The notes under the pieces were generated by a model. That model worked only from the letters and a program-made list of their open reading frames with translations. It did not search any database and had not been told where the DNA came from. From Erwinia piriflorinigrans CFBP 5888 (GTDB lineage Bacteria; Pseudomonadota; Gammaproteobacteria; Enterobacterales; Enterobacteriaceae), in assembly GCF_001050515.1 (NCBI RefSeq), contig NZ_CAHS01000022.1, positions 62,001 to 126,000 of the forward strand: a DNA stretch of 64,000 nt, read 5' to 3'. Shown here piece by piece: positions 38,108-50,235 of the stretch. The position numbers and the translations under genes were made by a program. Position 1 is the stretch's first letter, and each line of letters opens with the position of its first letter.

Positions 38108-38935
38108 TCAATCGGGTGTGTTTGCCTGACTTTTCTTCGAGTTATTATATTCAATGATAAGATCCTTGCTCTTGCCATCAAGAACAAGAGGCATGTGAAC
38201 GAGATAATTTTCGGCCTTCGCCATTATGATGTCGGTTCTTGCTCTTCTCTCTGCAAGAATTTTGTCAATTTTAAGTATCGCCTCACAGCTCTCCTTCGTC
38301 TTTATTTGTAAATATTTTTCCTGACCTGCTGGCACTAATTCATCATCACCAGGTACCTTATTACAGCGCTTTTGGAACTCATTTATTTCATCAATAGTCT
38401 TACTTATTTTAGATACGTTTTTTTCGCGCATTGCAATGAGGTCGAAGTTTGATTTTGATGACGATTTCAATGGAATACCTCGATCCTCTAACTCCATTTT
38501 AATTCGGATGCCCATTAATGAATTTTTATTTATAGCAAATAGCTTCTGTGCAATAGACTGACATTTTGATTCATTGTCAGAAAGCGTATTCCCCTTCAAA
38601 AAAACACTCTCTTTTGCATTAGTCATCATTATTGGTGGTTCTTTATTTTCGGTGTAGGTCATTACCCTAATACTTTCCGCTGAGCCATGACTTAAATTAT
38701 TATTTTTACACAATACGCCTAAAATATTTTCCTTTAATATATTATCGTTTGTTCTTATGGCCTTACTTCTTAATGCGTCACGCAAAGCGTTATTATGCAT
38801 AATCTTCATGCCAGCAGGAGTATTCTCAACACTTTCTATTTTTTTTAGTATTTTTCTGGCCTCATAACCAGAGATAGTCAACCCTATTTTGTTATAAACA
38901 TTTAGTACAAGCAGATCTAATTTTGTAATTGACAT
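38108..38935 (-). CDS. Unrecognised 275-residue helical protein
   Basis: A 275-residue soluble, lysine-rich protein that I do not recognise. It starts MSITKLDLLVLNVYNKIGLT, has no signal peptide or membrane segment, and appears mainly helical, with possible coiled coil at about 170-240 (KISKTIDEINEFQKRCNK and ILKIDKILAERRARTD). The codon use is A+T-rich, unlike the glp and glg genes on either side, which suggests transfer. A weak GGA lies before the ATG. Together with the split gene 325 bases downstream it forms a two-gene islet that E. coli lacks. A secreted effector or toxin-like role is possible but has no direct support. Confidence 0.6.
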   Translation of the reverse strand: MSITKLDLLVLNVYNKIGLTISGYEARKILKKIESVENTPAGMKIMHNNALRDALRSKAIRTNDNILKENILGVLCKNNNLSHGSAESIRVMTYTENKEPPIMMTNAKESVFLKGNTLSDNESKCQSIAQKLFAINKNSLMGIRIKMELEDRGIPLKSSSKSNFDLIAMREKNVSKISKTIDEINEFQKRCNKVPGDDELVPAGQEKYLQIKTKESCEAILKIDKILAERRARTDIIMAKAENYLVHMPLVLDGKSKDLIIEYNNSKKSQANTPD

Positions 38936-39063
38936 AATATATCCATAAAAGCACTTATATTACCCAATAATCATTCCTTGTCTTGCAGAAAACGCCACTC
39001 ACAAATACACCTTATATATTCCATACACTGAACAGTCGGCAGGAAGGAAATACCGACATAAGG

Positions 39064-39092
39064 AAGCACCGTTAAATATTACCCCGGTGCTT
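39064..39092 (-). terminator. Possible glgP terminator
   Basis: AAGCACCG (39064-39071) and CGGTGCTT (39085-39092) form an eight-base stem around a 13-base loop, 20-50 bases after the glgP stop on the minus strand. There is no strong T-tract. Confidence 0.55.
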
Positions 39093-39110
39093 TGAGAAGA
39101 TTAAAGGAAT

Positions 39111-41558
39111 CTATAACTGAACCGGCTTAATGCCCCAAATTTCATCGGCATATTCCTTGATAGTACGATCTGATGAGAAATAGCCCATATTGGCGATATT
39201 ATCAATCGCACAGCGCGTCCAGGCGTCCTGGTTGCGGTACAGCTTGTCGACTTTATCCTGAGTATCCACATAGCTGCGATAATCGGCCAGCAGCTGATAG
39301 TGGTCGCCCAGATTCACCAGGGAATCAAAGATATTGCGGTAACGCCCCGGCTCCTGCGGGCTGAATACCCCGGTGGCGATTTGATTCAGCACCTGATGCA
39401 GCTCGGCATCCTGTTCATAATAGAGATGGGAGTTGTAGCCGTTGCTACGCAGCTCCTCAACCTGCGGTGTGGTATTGCCGAAGATAAAGATATTTTCCTC
39501 ACCGACATGATCGAGCATCTCGACATTAGCCCCATCCAGCGTACCAATGGTCAACGCCCCGTTGAGCGCAAACTTCATGTTACTGGTGCCCGATGCTTCC
39601 GTTCCCGCCAGCGAGATCTGTTCGGACAGGTCTGCCGCAGGAATGATTATCTGCGCCAGGCTGACGCTATAATTAGGAATAAACACCACCTTCAGTTTGC
39701 CCTTAACCTGAGGATCGTTATTGATAACCTGCGCAACATCGTTAATCAGATGGATAATGTGCTTCGCCATCTGGTAAGCCGATGCCGCCTTACCCGCAAA
39801 AATGTTTACCCTGGGAACCCAGTCGGCATCCGGCTCTGCCTTAATGCGGTTGTATCGGGTGATAACATGCAGCACGTTCAGCAGCTGCCGCTTGTACTCA
39901 TGAATACGTTTGATCTGCACGTCAAACATCGCCTGCGGATCGATAACAATATCCAGCTTTTGACTGACAAATTCGGCCAGACGCTTTTTATTTTGTAGCT
40001 TGGCGTGAGCGACCCGCTCAATAAAGTGTGGAAAATCGATATGCTGCTTTAGCTCGTCCAGCTGACTGAGTTCGGTACGCCAGGTACGGCCAATCGTCTC
40101 ATCCAGTACGGCAGAGAGCGAAGGATTCGCCAGCGCCAGCCAGCGGCGAGGAGTCACTCCGTTCGTTTTGTTGCAGAAGCGGCCGGGAAACAGTTTGGCA
40201 AAGTCAGCAAACAGTGACTGCACCATCAGGTTGGAGTGCAGCTCGGATACACCATTAACCATATGGCTGGCCACCACGGCCAGCCACGCCATACGGATCC
40301 GGCGGCCGTTGTTTTCATCAATAATGGAAATACGTGCCAGAAGCTCCCAGTCATCCGGGTATTGCTCCTGAACGCTCTTCAGAAAGAAATCATTAATATC
40401 AAAGATGATTTGCAGATGGCGCGGCAGTATCTTACCAATCATATCCACCGGCCAAGTCTCTAGCGCCTCCTGCATCAGGGTATGGTTAGTGTAGGAGAAC
40501 ACCTGACAGGTGACATCGAAAGCATCATCCCAACTGAATTTATGTTCATCGATCAGCAGACGCATCAGTTCGGGGATCGCCAGCACCGGGTGAGTGTCAT
40601 TAAGGTGCAAAGCAATCTTATCGGCGAGGTTATCGAACGTTTGGTGCATCGTCCAATGGCGGTGGAGAATATCCTGCACCGTGGCCGAGACCAGAAAATA
40701 CTCCTGCCGCAGTCTTAGCTCACGCCCTGAATAGGTGGAGTCATCCGGATAGAGCACGCGCGATACGTTTTCAGAATGGTTTTTATCCTGCACGGCGGCA
40801 AAGTAATCTCCCTGGTTAAATTTCCCCAGGTTGATCTCATTACTCGCCTGTGCGCCCCATAGCCGCAGCGTGTTGGTGGTATCCGTATCGTAACCGGGAA
40901 TGATCTGGTCGTAAGCTGTCGCCAGCACTTCTTCCGTCTCCAGCCAGCGCGCACGGTTCCCCTCAAGCTGGATACGTCCGCCAAAGCGTACCTTGTAGCG
41001 GGTATTAAAACGCTGAAATTCCCACGGGTTACCATATTCCAGCCAGTAGTCAGGCGATTCGGCCTGACGCCCCTCAACAATATTCTGTTTAAACATACCG
41101 TATTCATAGCGGATGCCGTAACCACGTCCGGGCAGGCCCAGGGTGGCGAGTGAGTCAAGAAAACAGGCCGCCAGCCGCCCGAGGCCACCATTACCCAAGC
41201 CCGGATCGCTCTCTTCCTCAATCAGATCTTCCAGATCGAAGCCCATCTCATTCAGTGCCGCGCGGGTATCCTCATAAATGCCCATCGCCAGCAGCGCATT
41301 GGATAAAGTGCGCCCGACCAGGAACTCCATCGACAGATAATAAACCTGCCGCACATCCTGCGATAATTGGGCACGATTCGAGCGTAGCCAGCGTTCAACC
41401 ATACGGTCGCGTACTGCCAGCAGCGTGGCGTTCAGCCATTCATGTTTATTGGCCAGCGCAGGGTCTTTGCCAAGTGTAAACATCAGCTTATAGGCGATGG
41501 AATGCTTAAGTGCATCGACGCTAAGCGTGGGTGAGGCATAGGAGAAAGGAACGTTCAT
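39111..41558 (-). CDS. glgP: Glycogen phosphorylase
   Basis: An 815-residue GT35 phosphorylase, identical in length to E. coli GlgP. The pyridoxal phosphate Lys lies in [20 protein letters not shown], and the N-terminal [18 protein letters not shown] is characteristic. It releases glucose 1-phosphate from the outer chains of glycogen; GlgX then removes the limit branches. It is the last gene of glgBXCAP, 20 bases after glgA. Confidence 0.98.
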   Translation of the reverse strand: MNVPFSYASPTLSVDALKHSIAYKLMFTLGKDPALANKHEWLNATLLAVRDRMVERWLRSNRAQLSQDVRQVYYLSMEFLVGRTLSNALLAMGIYEDTRAALNEMGFDLEDLIEEESDPGLGNGGLGRLAACFLDSLATLGLPGRGYGIRYEYGMFKQNIVEGRQAESPDYWLEYGNPWEFQRFNTRYKVRFGGRIQLEGNRARWLETEEVLATAYDQIIPGYDTDTTNTLRLWGAQASNEINLGKFNQGDYFAAVQDKNHSENVSRVLYPDDSTYSGRELRLRQEYFLVSATVQDILHRHWTMHQTFDNLADKIALHLNDTHPVLAIPELMRLLIDEHKFSWDDAFDVTCQVFSYTNHTLMQEALETWPVDMIGKILPRHLQIIFDINDFFLKSVQEQYPDDWELLARISIIDENNGRRIRMAWLAVVASHMVNGVSELHSNLMVQSLFADFAKLFPGRFCNKTNGVTPRRWLALANPSLSAVLDETIGRTWRTELSQLDELKQHIDFPHFIERVAHAKLQNKKRLAEFVSQKLDIVIDPQAMFDVQIKRIHEYKRQLLNVLHVITRYNRIKAEPDADWVPRVNIFAGKAASAYQMAKHIIHLINDVAQVINNDPQVKGKLKVVFIPNYSVSLAQIIIPAADLSEQISLAGTEASGTSNMKFALNGALTIGTLDGANVEMLDHVGEENIFIFGNTTPQVEELRSNGYNSHLYYEQDAELHQVLNQIATGVFSPQEPGRYRNIFDSLVNLGDHYQLLADYRSYVDTQDKVDKLYRNQDAWTRCAIDNIANMGYFSSDRTIKEYADEIWGIKPVQL

Positions 41559-41578
41559 AGCAATATCCCACTTTTGGT

Positions 41579-43012
41579 TTACAGCAAACGTTGATAGAGA
41601 TCGCGGTAGGCCACCGCTGCCACCTGCCAGCTAAAATCCATCCCCATCGCCTGGCGCTGAACATAGCGCCATAGCGAGGGACGGGACCAAAGAACGAAAG
41701 AACGCCGGATGGCACGCAGTAACGACCAGGCGTTACTGTCTTCGAAGGAAAACCCGCTGGCAATGCCATCGGCCAGATTCTCCAGTGAACAGTCATTCAC
41801 CGTATCCGCCAGCCCCCCGGTGCGCCGCACCAGTGGCAGCGTGCCGTACTTCAGGGCATACAGCTGCGTCAATCCGCAAGGCTCAAAACGGCTTGGTACT
41901 AAAATAATATCGGCCCCTCCCATAATGCGGTGCGAGAACGCTTCGTGATAACCGATTTGTACCCCGACCTGGCCCGGATTTTCCGCCGCCGCCGCCAGAA
42001 ATCCCTGCTGTAGCTCGGCATCGCCCGCCCCCAATACCACCAGCTGCCCCCCCTGCTCCAGCAGGCCAGGTAGCGCCTCCAGCACCAAATCAAGCCCTTT
42101 TTGTCGGGTTAAGCGACTGACTACCGCGAAAATCGGCGCTTTTTCGTCGATTTTCAGTCCCATTGCAATCTGTAACTGGCGTTTGTTTTCCAGCTTGGCG
42201 TCCAGCACATCACGGTTATATCGTGCCGATAGCAGCAGGTCGTGCGCCGGATTCCAGATTGCCGGGTCCACCCCATTGAGGATGCCGCTCAGCCGCCCCT
42301 CTTGCAGACGCTGGTTGAGCAATCCCTCCATGCCATAGCCGAAATCTGGCTGGGTGATCTCCCTGGCATAGGTCGGGCTGACGGCGGTAACATGATCGGC
42401 ATAAAACAGTCCGGCCTTGAGATAAGAGATTTGGCCGTGAAACTCCAGACCGTAAACATTGAAAAATGAAGCCGGTAGCTGGATTTGCTCCATGTGACGA
42501 GCGCTGAACAGCCCCTGATAGGCCAGGTTGTGCACGGTGAATACCGATTTGGCTGGATGACCGCGAGCCGCAAGATAGGCACAGGCCAGCCCCGCGTGCC
42601 AGTCATGCGCGTGTACCACATCCGGCCGCCACCAGTGATCCAACCCGCAGGCCAGTTCACTGCTCATCCACCCCAACAGCGCAAAGCGCAGATAGTTGTC
42701 GCTATAGGCATATTGTGATTCATCGTGATAGGGGCTGCCGGGTCGATCGTACAGCCCCGGCGCATCGATCAAATAGATACCCACGCCGTTAAAATGACCA
42801 AAATGTAGCTCGACATAACCCGCAAAAGTTTGCAGCTTCGCCACCAGCTGGGTTTGCGTAATCCCTTTTTTCAAATCGGGGAATGCCGGCAGCAATACGC
42901 GCGTATCGGTACCTACCGCAATTTGTGCCGCAGGGAGTGCCCCAACCACATCAGCAAGCCCGCCGGTTTTCAGCAGCGGGAAAAGTTCTGAACAGACATG
43001 TAACACCTGCAT
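41579..43012 (-). CDS. glgA: Glycogen synthase (ADP-glucose)
   Basis: A 477-residue GT5 synthase, the same length as in E. coli. The [13 protein letters not shown] motif (residues 16-28) binds ADP-glucose, and a C-terminal GT-B half has [22 protein letters not shown], the conserved E..L region. It extends alpha-1,4 glucan chains. It follows glgC by about 54 bases and precedes glgP. Confidence 0.98.
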   Translation of the reverse strand: MQVLHVCSELFPLLKTGGLADVVGALPAAQIAVGTDTRVLLPAFPDLKKGITQTQLVAKLQTFAGYVELHFGHFNGVGIYLIDAPGLYDRPGSPYHDESQYAYSDNYLRFALLGWMSSELACGLDHWWRPDVVHAHDWHAGLACAYLAARGHPAKSVFTVHNLAYQGLFSARHMEQIQLPASFFNVYGLEFHGQISYLKAGLFYADHVTAVSPTYAREITQPDFGYGMEGLLNQRLQEGRLSGILNGVDPAIWNPAHDLLLSARYNRDVLDAKLENKRQLQIAMGLKIDEKAPIFAVVSRLTRQKGLDLVLEALPGLLEQGGQLVVLGAGDAELQQGFLAAAAENPGQVGVQIGYHEAFSHRIMGGADIILVPSRFEPCGLTQLYALKYGTLPLVRRTGGLADTVNDCSLENLADGIASGFSFEDSNAWSLLRAIRRSFVLWSRPSLWRYVQRQAMGMDFSWQVAAVAYRDLYQRLL

Positions 43013-43066
43013 TATTGGCTCCTGTAAAATGCCGGACGCGACCCGTAACAGGCCATGACCGTCCGG

Positions 43067-44353
43067 TTAACGCCAGCCAAGTTTTGCCAGCATGGTAGTG
43101 GTGACTAGCACAATCCCCTCTTCGGAACGATGGAAACGCCGGGCATCATCATCCGGGTTTTCACCAATTACCGTTCCATCAGGCAACACGCAGGCGCGGT
43201 CAATCACACAACGACGCAGCCGGCAGGAACGCCCCACCACGACATCCGGCAGTAGTACCGACGACTCAATATTGCAAAAGGAGTTAATACGAACCCGCGA
43301 AAACAGCACCGAATTGACCACCACCGAACCGGAAATAATGCAGCCGCCTGACACCAGTGAATTCATCGTCATCCCGTGGCTGCCGGAACGATCCTGAACA
43401 AACTTGGCGGGCGGCAGCGGTTCCATATGGGTACGGATAGGCCAGTTACCATCATACATATCCAGTTCTGGCATCACCGAGGCCAGGTCAAGATTGGCTT
43501 TCCAGTAAGCCTCCAGCGTGCCGACGTCGCGCCAGTAAGGCTCGGCGGTCTCATCCTGCTGAACGCAGGAAAGAGAGAATGAGTGCGCCAGTGCCTCACC
43601 GCTGGCGACAATTTTTGGCAGCAGATCCTGACCAAAATCGTGCGTCGACTGCGGTAGCTGCTGGTCACGCTCCAGCAAATCGAAGAGATATTCAGCATCA
43701 AACACATAGATACCCATGCTGGCTAACGCATGCCTGCGGTCACCGGGCATCGACGGCGGGTTGTCAGGTTTCTCAAGGAATTCCACGACCTTGTTATTAT
43801 CATCCACCTTCATCACGCCAAACGCGCTGGCTTCCTCCAGCGGCACCGGCAGGCAGGCGATGGTGCAGCGTGCGCCGTTCTCAACATGGTCGATCAGCAT
43901 GCGCGAGTAGTCCATTTTGTAAATGTGATCACCGGCAAGGATAACGATGTACTGCGCACGATAGCGGCGGATGATGTCCAGATTCTGCGTCACCGCATCA
44001 GCCGTACCGCGATACCAGTGGTCGGTTGCCAGGCGCTGCTGCGCGGGGAGCAGGTCGACAAACTCGTTCATCTCTTCGTTAAGAAAAGACCATCCACGCT
44101 GAATATGCTGCACCAGCGTATGTGACTGGTACTGGGTACAGACCGCAATTCGCCGGATGCCCGAGTTAAGACAGTTAGAGAGTGCAAAATCGATAATGCG
44201 GTATTTTCCGCCGAAATGGACCGCCGGTTTTGCGCGTTTGGCGGTCAAATCCTTCAGACGTGTACCGCGGCCACCCGCGAGGATCAGGGCTACAGTTTGT
44301 GTCGGCAATTGCCTTGCCAGCATCACAGGGTCGTTCTTCTCTAATTTCACCAT
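43067..44353 (-). CDS. glgC: Glucose-1-phosphate adenylyltransferase
   Basis: A 428-residue ADP-glucose pyrophosphorylase (E. coli: 431), the committed step of glycogen synthesis. It has the nucleotide-binding [24 protein letters not shown] with the allosteric/catalytic lysines, and a C-terminal left-handed beta-helix. The enzyme is activated by fructose 1,6-bisphosphate in this family. It starts 12 bases after the glgX stop, preceded by AGGAG. Confidence 0.98.
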   Translation of the reverse strand: MVKLEKNDPVMLARQLPTQTVALILAGGRGTRLKDLTAKRAKPAVHFGGKYRIIDFALSNCLNSGIRRIAVCTQYQSHTLVQHIQRGWSFLNEEMNEFVDLLPAQQRLATDHWYRGTADAVTQNLDIIRRYRAQYIVILAGDHIYKMDYSRMLIDHVENGARCTIACLPVPLEEASAFGVMKVDDNNKVVEFLEKPDNPPSMPGDRRHALASMGIYVFDAEYLFDLLERDQQLPQSTHDFGQDLLPKIVASGEALAHSFSLSCVQQDETAEPYWRDVGTLEAYWKANLDLASVMPELDMYDGNWPIRTHMEPLPPAKFVQDRSGSHGMTMNSLVSGGCIISGSVVVNSVLFSRVRINSFCNIESSVLLPDVVVGRSCRLRRCVIDRACVLPDGTVIGENPDDDARRFHRSEEGIVLVTTTMLAKLGWR

Positions 44354-44365
44354 GTCTGACTCCTA

Positions 44366-46342
44366 TTATGATTTTTCCTGGAACACGCACACTCCCTGAG
44401 CGGCTCCATGCCAGACGGTTAACAGGATCGGGTTATCCTCCCCGGCAAAAGGCGGTATGGCATGCCATTTCCCCGGAGGTAACGCCAGGTCGCACACTTC
44501 TTCGGTGGCGTTCAGTGTTAAAAGCCAATGTTTTGATAGCCTGATTTGCAGACGATGCACGCCCTGCTCCCATTCAAGCCTGTTTAGTGGCCGTCCCTGG
44601 CCGTTCAGCCATTCCACGCTGCCATCCCCCTCCTGCCACCAGCGATCCTGTTGCAGGGCGGGAATGCGGCGGCGCAAATGAATTAACGCAGCGGTGAAAG
44701 AGAACAACCCGCGATCGCCGTGCTTCCAGTCGAGCCACGTCAGCAAATTGTCCTGACAATAGGCATTGTTGTTGCCGTGCTGGCTGTGGCCGTGTTCATC
44801 ACCCGCCAGCAACATCGGCGTACCCTGTGCCAGCAGCAGAGTGGTCAACAGCGCGTGCACGCTCCGCCGCCGGTGTTCCGTTATCAATAACGGCGCACGT
44901 AGCCCTTCCACGCCGTGGTTGTAGCTGAAATTATTTTTGCTGCCGTCACGGTTATCCTCACCGTTAGCCTCGTTATGCTTATGGTCAAAACTGACCAGAT
45001 CGCGCAGGGTGAAGCCGTCATGGGCAGTAATGTAATTGAGGCTGGCGGAGGGCAGACGCCCCCGCTGTTGGAACAGATCGCTGGAAGCCGCAAAGCGCCG
45101 GGCGAAATCGCCGTTAGACAGGTCCCCATGCAGCCAGTAGCGTCTGGCAGTATCGCGGAAGTGGTCATTCCATTCGGCAAACGGCGGTGGAAAGTTTCCC
45201 ACCTGGTAACCGCCTGGCCCGATATCCCACGGCTCGGCAATGATCTTGCACTGCGCCAACAGCGGGTCGGCGGCTATCGCCTGGAACAGCGGGGCATCGC
45301 GGCGGTATTCAGGCGTGCGCCCCATCGTGGTTGCCAGGTCGAAACGGAACCCATCAATATGGCACTCTTCCACCCAGTAGCGCAGGCAGTCGATGGTCGA
45401 TGCCACCGCTTCCGGGTGAACAAGATTTTGCGTGTTACCACAGCCGGTCCAGTTTTCATAGTTGCCCTGTCCGTCCAACCAGTAGTAGGTTGGATTGTCG
45501 ATACCGCGCATCGACAGCGTCGGGCCGCTCTCATCCAGCTCGGCGCTGTGGTTAAACACCACATCAAGGATCACTTCGATCCCCGCCTGATGCAGCGTTT
45601 TGACCGCCTGCTGAAACTCTTCGCGTGGGTTCTGCCCACAGGCATAGCGAGATTCCAGCGCATAACAGGCCAGCGGGTTATAGCCCCAGTAATTGCTCAG
45701 CCCCAGGCGCAGCAGCCGGGGTTCGCTGGCAAAACTGGATACTGGCAACAGCTGGAGGCTGGTGATGCCGAGACGCTGAAAATAGTCAATCAGCACCGGA
45801 TGCCCAAGTGCAGCATAGGTGCCACGTATCTCTGCCGGGATACCAGGATGCAGCAGGGTCAGACCACGCACATGGGCTTCATAAATCACCGTACTGCCCC
45901 AGGCAATACGCGGCCAGCTATCGCCTTCCCAGTCAAAATCATCCGCCAGCACCACGCTTTTCGGTGCCAATGGGCCGCTGTCCAGCGTATCCGGCTGCTG
46001 CTCGCCGCATTGAAAACAGGGGTTATCGCTCACATCGCCCTCGATCCCGCGCGCACAGGGGTCCAGCAGCAGCTTCGCCGGGTTAAAACGCAGCCCTTCC
46101 TCCGGCTGCCACGGGCCGTGCACCCGATAGCCATATCGCTGACCGGGACGAACGGCGGGCAGATAGCCATGCCAGATATCGTCGCTACGCCCCGGCAGAT
46201 CGAGCCGCGTCTCAACGCCGTCATCATCATACAGGCATAGTTCGACACGCTCGGCGTAGTGCGCAAACAGGCTAAAGTTAACCCCTTTGCCGTCGTAGCT
46301 GGCGCCACGCGGCGTGGGTTGCCCATCCCGTATCGGCATCAT
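44366..46342 (-). CDS. glgX: Glycogen debranching enzyme GlgX
   Basis: A 658-residue GH13_11 debranching enzyme (E. coli: 657). It has an N-terminal CBM48-like domain ([20 protein letters not shown]), then the catalytic barrel with DVVFNHSAE, nucleophile Asp in GFRFDLATT, acid/base Glu in IAEPWD and ITAHDGFTL. It hydrolyses alpha-1,6 branches left by GlgP. Its start overlaps the glgB stop by one base. Confidence 0.97.
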   Translation of the reverse strand: MMPIRDGQPTPRGASYDGKGVNFSLFAHYAERVELCLYDDDGVETRLDLPGRSDDIWHGYLPAVRPGQRYGYRVHGPWQPEEGLRFNPAKLLLDPCARGIEGDVSDNPCFQCGEQQPDTLDSGPLAPKSVVLADDFDWEGDSWPRIAWGSTVIYEAHVRGLTLLHPGIPAEIRGTYAALGHPVLIDYFQRLGITSLQLLPVSSFASEPRLLRLGLSNYWGYNPLACYALESRYACGQNPREEFQQAVKTLHQAGIEVILDVVFNHSAELDESGPTLSMRGIDNPTYYWLDGQGNYENWTGCGNTQNLVHPEAVASTIDCLRYWVEECHIDGFRFDLATTMGRTPEYRRDAPLFQAIAADPLLAQCKIIAEPWDIGPGGYQVGNFPPPFAEWNDHFRDTARRYWLHGDLSNGDFARRFAASSDLFQQRGRLPSASLNYITAHDGFTLRDLVSFDHKHNEANGEDNRDGSKNNFSYNHGVEGLRAPLLITEHRRRSVHALLTTLLLAQGTPMLLAGDEHGHSQHGNNNAYCQDNLLTWLDWKHGDRGLFSFTAALIHLRRRIPALQQDRWWQEGDGSVEWLNGQGRPLNRLEWEQGVHRLQIRLSKHWLLTLNATEEVCDLALPPGKWHAIPPFAGEDNPILLTVWHGAAQGVCVFQEKS

Positions 46343-48525
46343 TATGCCTCCCGTACCAGCCAGAGCGTTGCCAGCGGCGGCAGAGTCAGACTCAGGGAGT
46401 GGCTACGGTTATGGCTGCCCCAGTCATCGGTACTGACCACACCGAGGTTGCCGGTATTGCTGCCGTGATAATGATCGGAATCGGTGTTCAGCACCTCGCG
46501 CCAACGCCCTGCCTGTGATACGCCAAAGCGATAGTCGTGGCGAGGTACCGGGGTGAAGTTACTGGCAACAATCAGCTCATTACCGTCACGATCGCGGCGC
46601 ACAAAGACAAATACTGAATTATCGGCATCATCCACCACCAGCCACTCAAATCCCGCTGGGTCAAAATCCTGCTGATATAACGGGGGATGTGCACGGTAAG
46701 TGTGATTAAGGTCGCGCACCAGACGCTGTACACCGTGATGCCAGCCGTCTTCCTCTTCCAGCAAATGCCAGTCCAGGCTGGAATCGTGGTCCCACTCTTT
46801 GCCCTGGGCGAATTCGTTGCCCATAAACAGCAGTTTTTTGCCGGGAAAGCCGAACATCCAGCCGTAGTAAGCACGCAGATTGGCAAATTTCTGCCAGGTA
46901 TCCCCCGACATACGGTCGAGGATCGATCCCTTGCCGTGCACCACTTCATCGTGGGACAGCGACAGCACAAAGTTTTCTGTGTTGCTGTACAGCATGCCAA
47001 AGGTCATCAGATTGTGATGATGGCGGCGATAGATCGGGTCGAGCTTCATATAGTCCAGCGTGTCGTGCATCCAGCCGAGATCCCATTTAAACCAGAATCC
47101 CAACCCACCCGCTTCCGGCGGGCGTGAAACGCCGTTAAAGTCCGTCGACTCCTCGGCGATGGTAATCGCCCCAGGCGCGACATGGCCAAGCGTGCGGTTG
47201 GTATAACGCAGAAAATCAATGGCTTCGAGGTTTTCCCGTCCGCCAAAATGATTCGGAACCCATTCCCCATCGGCACGGCTGTAGTCACGGTAGATCATCG
47301 AAGCCACTGCATCCACACGCAGCCCGTCAATGCCAAAGCGCTCGATCCAGTACAGCGCATTGCCCGCCAGATAGTTACTGACTTCGCGGCGACCGAAGTT
47401 ATAAATCAGCGTATTCCAGTCCTGATGAAAGCCCTCGCGCGGATCGCCGTGCTCATACAGCTCGCTGCCGTCAAACTTTGCCAGGCCGAAGTCATCCGTA
47501 GGGAAATGACCGGGCACCCAGTCAAGCAGGACGTTTAGCCCAGCCTGATGAGCCGCAGTAATAAATGCGCGGAAATCATCTCGCGTACCAAAACGGCGGG
47601 TAGGCGCGTACATACCCAGCGGCTGGTAACCCCAGCTGCCGTCAAACGGATGCTCATTGACCGGCATCAATTCCAGATGGGTAAAGCCCATCTCTTTGGC
47701 ATAGGGCACCAGCTGCTCCGCCAGCTCCTGATAACTGAGCCAAAAGTGATTGTCGGTATGCCGTCGCCAGGAACCGAGATGCACTTCATAGATTGAGATC
47801 GGGGCATCGAAGCCATTGGCGCGTTGGCGCTCGGGCGATAGCGTTGTCTTCTCCGGGATACCGCAAATCATCGATGCGGTTTGCGGGCGCATCTGCGCTT
47901 CAAATGCATAGGGGTCGGCCTTCAGCCGCAGCTGGCCGTAACGATCGATAATTTCGAATTTATATAACTGGCCATTACGCGCCCCAGGAATAAACAGCTC
48001 CCACACCCCCAGTTCGCGCCGCAGGCGCATCGGGTGGCGGCGTCCGTCCCAGTAGTTGAACTCACCAACCACGGAAACACGTTGAGCATTAGGTGCCCAG
48101 ACGGCGAAACGCGTCCCGCTCACACCATCAATCACGCAACCGTGAGCGCCCAGAGTTTCATAGGGACGCAGATGCTTCCCTTCTGCCAATAGCCAGCTGT
48201 CCATTTCTGGCAGCAGCGGGCCAAAGCGCCAGGCATCATCGATCAGATTTTGCTGGCCGTGCCAGGTGACGGCCAGCTGATAACGAAACGGATTTTTACG
48301 CTTGGGTATCACCGCTTGAAAAAACCCACGCGCATCCAGGCACTCAAGCTGCACGCATTTGTTACCGGTGCGGGTGTCGATCACCCAGACTTCGCTGGCA
48401 TCTGGCAACAGGGCGCGCACTTCCAGACCGAGGTGAGTTTGGTGCATACCCAAAATGGAAAAGGGATCGGCAAAGTGACCTGAGACAACAGCATTAATGA
48501 CACGACGATCCACTAGCTCTGACAT
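46342..48525 (-). CDS. glgB: 1,4-alpha-glucan branching enzyme
   Basis: A 727-residue branching enzyme (E. coli: 728). The start [20 protein letters not shown] is chosen for family match and the GGGAAG before it; a further 20 open codons upstream do not resemble the family. It has two N-terminal beta domains, then the GH13_9 barrel with [11 protein letters not shown], nucleophile Asp in [17 protein letters not shown], acid/base Glu in AEESTDF and [12 protein letters not shown]. It introduces alpha-1,6 branches in glycogen. It is first in glgBXCAP, with asd upstream. Confidence 0.98.
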   Translation of the reverse strand: MSELVDRRVINAVVSGHFADPFSILGMHQTHLGLEVRALLPDASEVWVIDTRTGNKCVQLECLDARGFFQAVIPKRKNPFRYQLAVTWHGQQNLIDDAWRFGPLLPEMDSWLLAEGKHLRPYETLGAHGCVIDGVSGTRFAVWAPNAQRVSVVGEFNYWDGRRHPMRLRRELGVWELFIPGARNGQLYKFEIIDRYGQLRLKADPYAFEAQMRPQTASMICGIPEKTTLSPERQRANGFDAPISIYEVHLGSWRRHTDNHFWLSYQELAEQLVPYAKEMGFTHLELMPVNEHPFDGSWGYQPLGMYAPTRRFGTRDDFRAFITAAHQAGLNVLLDWVPGHFPTDDFGLAKFDGSELYEHGDPREGFHQDWNTLIYNFGRREVSNYLAGNALYWIERFGIDGLRVDAVASMIYRDYSRADGEWVPNHFGGRENLEAIDFLRYTNRTLGHVAPGAITIAEESTDFNGVSRPPEAGGLGFWFKWDLGWMHDTLDYMKLDPIYRRHHHNLMTFGMLYSNTENFVLSLSHDEVVHGKGSILDRMSGDTWQKFANLRAYYGWMFGFPGKKLLFMGNEFAQGKEWDHDSSLDWHLLEEEDGWHHGVQRLVRDLNHTYRAHPPLYQQDFDPAGFEWLVVDDADNSVFVFVRRDRDGNELIVASNFTPVPRHDYRFGVSQAGRWREVLNTDSDHYHGSNTGNLGVVSTDDWGSHNRSHSLSLTLPPLATLWLVREA

Positions 48526-48561
48526 GGTGTTCTTCCCGTGAAGGTCGGCAGGCAACGGGCG

Positions 48562-48579
48562 ATGCCCGATAGCGGGCAT
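48562..48579 (-). repeat. Hairpin in the glgB leader
   Basis: ATGCCCG (48562-48568) pairs with CGGGCAT (48573-48579) around four bases, with two more flanking base pairs. It lies about 35-60 bases upstream of the glgB start and would be part of its mRNA leader. Its role is unknown. Confidence 0.55.
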
Positions 48580-48892
48580 TGCCAATGCACTGTTATTTAT
48601 TGAGCCTTAAACACGCTGGCAGGGCTGGTAAAACTCCATGAGAAAACCGCCGCAGCGCGCGACAAACTAGCGTTACAAAAAAGAACATTGGGGACGATGG
48701 CTTTTTAAGCATAGCCAGTGTAATAGCAATGTTCAGGCTCAAATGAGACAAATATCTCTATTTCAGATTAAGGCGATGGAAGAAGAGAAAGGGGTGGATT
48801 GACCGGCAGGTTTTCCCTGCGGGTGAAAGGTTAAAATGGCGCATTGAAAGAGGATCATGGCAGGAAAAACAAGCAGGGGTAACGTATCAATA

Positions 48893-48923
48893 CGGGGGAA
48901 ATATTCCCCCGCACGAGGCGGGG
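48893..48923 (-). repeat. Two mutually exclusive hairpins downstream of asd
   Basis: CGGGGGAA (48893-48900) pairs with TTCCCCCG (48904-48911); alternatively CCCCGC (48907-48912) pairs with GCGGGG (48918-48923). The two share bases 48907-48911, so only one can form at a time. Position 16-46 bases after the asd stop suggests termination or 3'-end processing of asd. Confidence 0.6.
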
Positions 48924-48938
48924 AAAATACCGCTGGGG

Positions 48939-50048
48939 TTAATCCACCAGCAGGCGCAGCATACGGCGCAGCGGCTCGGCGGCCCCCCACAACAGCTGGT
49001 CGCCTACGGTGAACGCCGAGAGATATTCCGGCCCCATATTCAGTTTTCGCAAACGGCCAACCGGCGTATTCAGCGTACCGGTGACCGCCGCTGGCGTCAG
49101 TTCGCGCAGGGTGATGTCACGATCGTTTGGCACAACTTTTACCCACGGATTATGTGCGCCCAGAAGCTGTTCGATTTCCGCCAGCGGCAGATCTTTTTTC
49201 AGCTTCAGGGTAAATGCCTGGCTGTGGCAGCGTAGCGCACCCACGCGTACGCACAAACCATCAACCGGGATAGTATCGCTGGTGCGCAGGATTTTGTTGG
49301 TTTCAGCCTGACCCTTCCACTCCTCGCGCGTCTGACCATTGTCCAACTGTTTGTCGATCCACGGGATCAGACTGCCGGCCAACGGCACGCCGAAGTTGTC
49401 GGTTGGCAGCACGCCGCTACGGCCCATCTCAGTCACCTTGCGCTCAATATCAAGGATGGCAGAAGCCGGATTTTGCAGCTCTTTTGCCACATTGTCGTGC
49501 AGCATCCCCATCTGGGTGAGCAGTTCGCGCATATGACGCGCCCCGCCACCGGAAGCCGCCTGATAGGTAGCAACAGAGGCCCACTCCACCAGATTGTTGG
49601 CAAACAGGCCGCCCAGCGACATCAGCATCAGACTGACGGTGCAGTTACCGCCAACAAAGGTTTTCACTCCGCGATCCAGACCGTCATGGATCACCTGATG
49701 GTTAACCGGGTCGAGGATAATAATCGCATCGTCCGCCATGCGCAGAGTGGAAGCCGCATCAATCCAGTAACCCTGCCAGCCCGCAGCGCGCAGCTTGGGA
49801 TAGATGTCGCTGGTGTAGTCGCCCCCCTGGCAGGTGATAATGATATCCAGCGCCTTCAGCGCTTCAATATCGCTGGCATCCTGCAAGGTCCCCGCTGACT
49901 GCCCGCCAAACGCGGGTGCCGTCTGTCCATGCTGGGAGGTAGAGAAAAACACCGGGCGAATCACATCAAAATCACGTTCTTCGCTCATCCGCTGCATCAG
50001 CACGGAACCCACCATGCCGCGCCAGCCTATCAGCCCTACTGTTTTCAT
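48939..50048 (-). CDS. asd: Aspartate-semialdehyde dehydrogenase
   Basis: A 369-residue NADPH-dependent enzyme (E. coli: 367) that reduces aspartyl phosphate to aspartate semialdehyde, leading to lysine, diaminopimelate, methionine and threonine. The NADP loop is [17 protein letters not shown] (residues 5-21), the catalytic Cys lies in [15 protein letters not shown], and the substrate-binding [13 protein letters not shown] follows. It lies upstream of glgB on the same strand. Confidence 0.98.
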   Translation of the reverse strand: MKTVGLIGWRGMVGSVLMQRMSEERDFDVIRPVFFSTSQHGQTAPAFGGQSAGTLQDASDIEALKALDIIITCQGGDYTSDIYPKLRAAGWQGYWIDAASTLRMADDAIIILDPVNHQVIHDGLDRGVKTFVGGNCTVSLMLMSLGGLFANNLVEWASVATYQAASGGGARHMRELLTQMGMLHDNVAKELQNPASAILDIERKVTEMGRSGVLPTDNFGVPLAGSLIPWIDKQLDNGQTREEWKGQAETNKILRTSDTIPVDGLCVRVGALRCHSQAFTLKLKKDLPLAEIEQLLGAHNPWVKVVPNDRDITLRELTPAAVTGTLNTPVGRLRKLNMGPEYLSAFTVGDQLLWGAAEPLRRMLRLLVD

Positions 50049-50235
50049 GTTAAACCTGCTTCAGGCTACCTGACTTATCAGCAGCGCCTGACCTGTTAGA
50101 GTTAAAAAAATCAGAGTTAAACCTTACAAGTTGCAGAAAAAGTGGCAAGTGAATTAATTCGATAAGCCCATTTTTTTTAGCAGCGCTGCTTATAATCACC
50201 GGCCTGGTGAGCATGAGCGGCAGCGCCGCCGGGGC

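Larger units (their letters stand above)
48526..48938. other. Intergenic region asd-glgB
   Basis: A 413-base gap between two minus-strand genes, with no credible coding sequence. It contains two overlapping alternative hairpins just after asd (48893-48923) and a hairpin in the glgB leader (48562-48579). The glgB promoter must lie between or be shared with asd. Confidence 0.6.

Noticed and set aside
37783-39110. Possible hrp box (GGAACC-N15/16-CCAC) for the islet genes
   Set aside because: Searched by eye on both strands upstream of 37782 and 38935; no match was found, so a link to the type III regulon is not supported.
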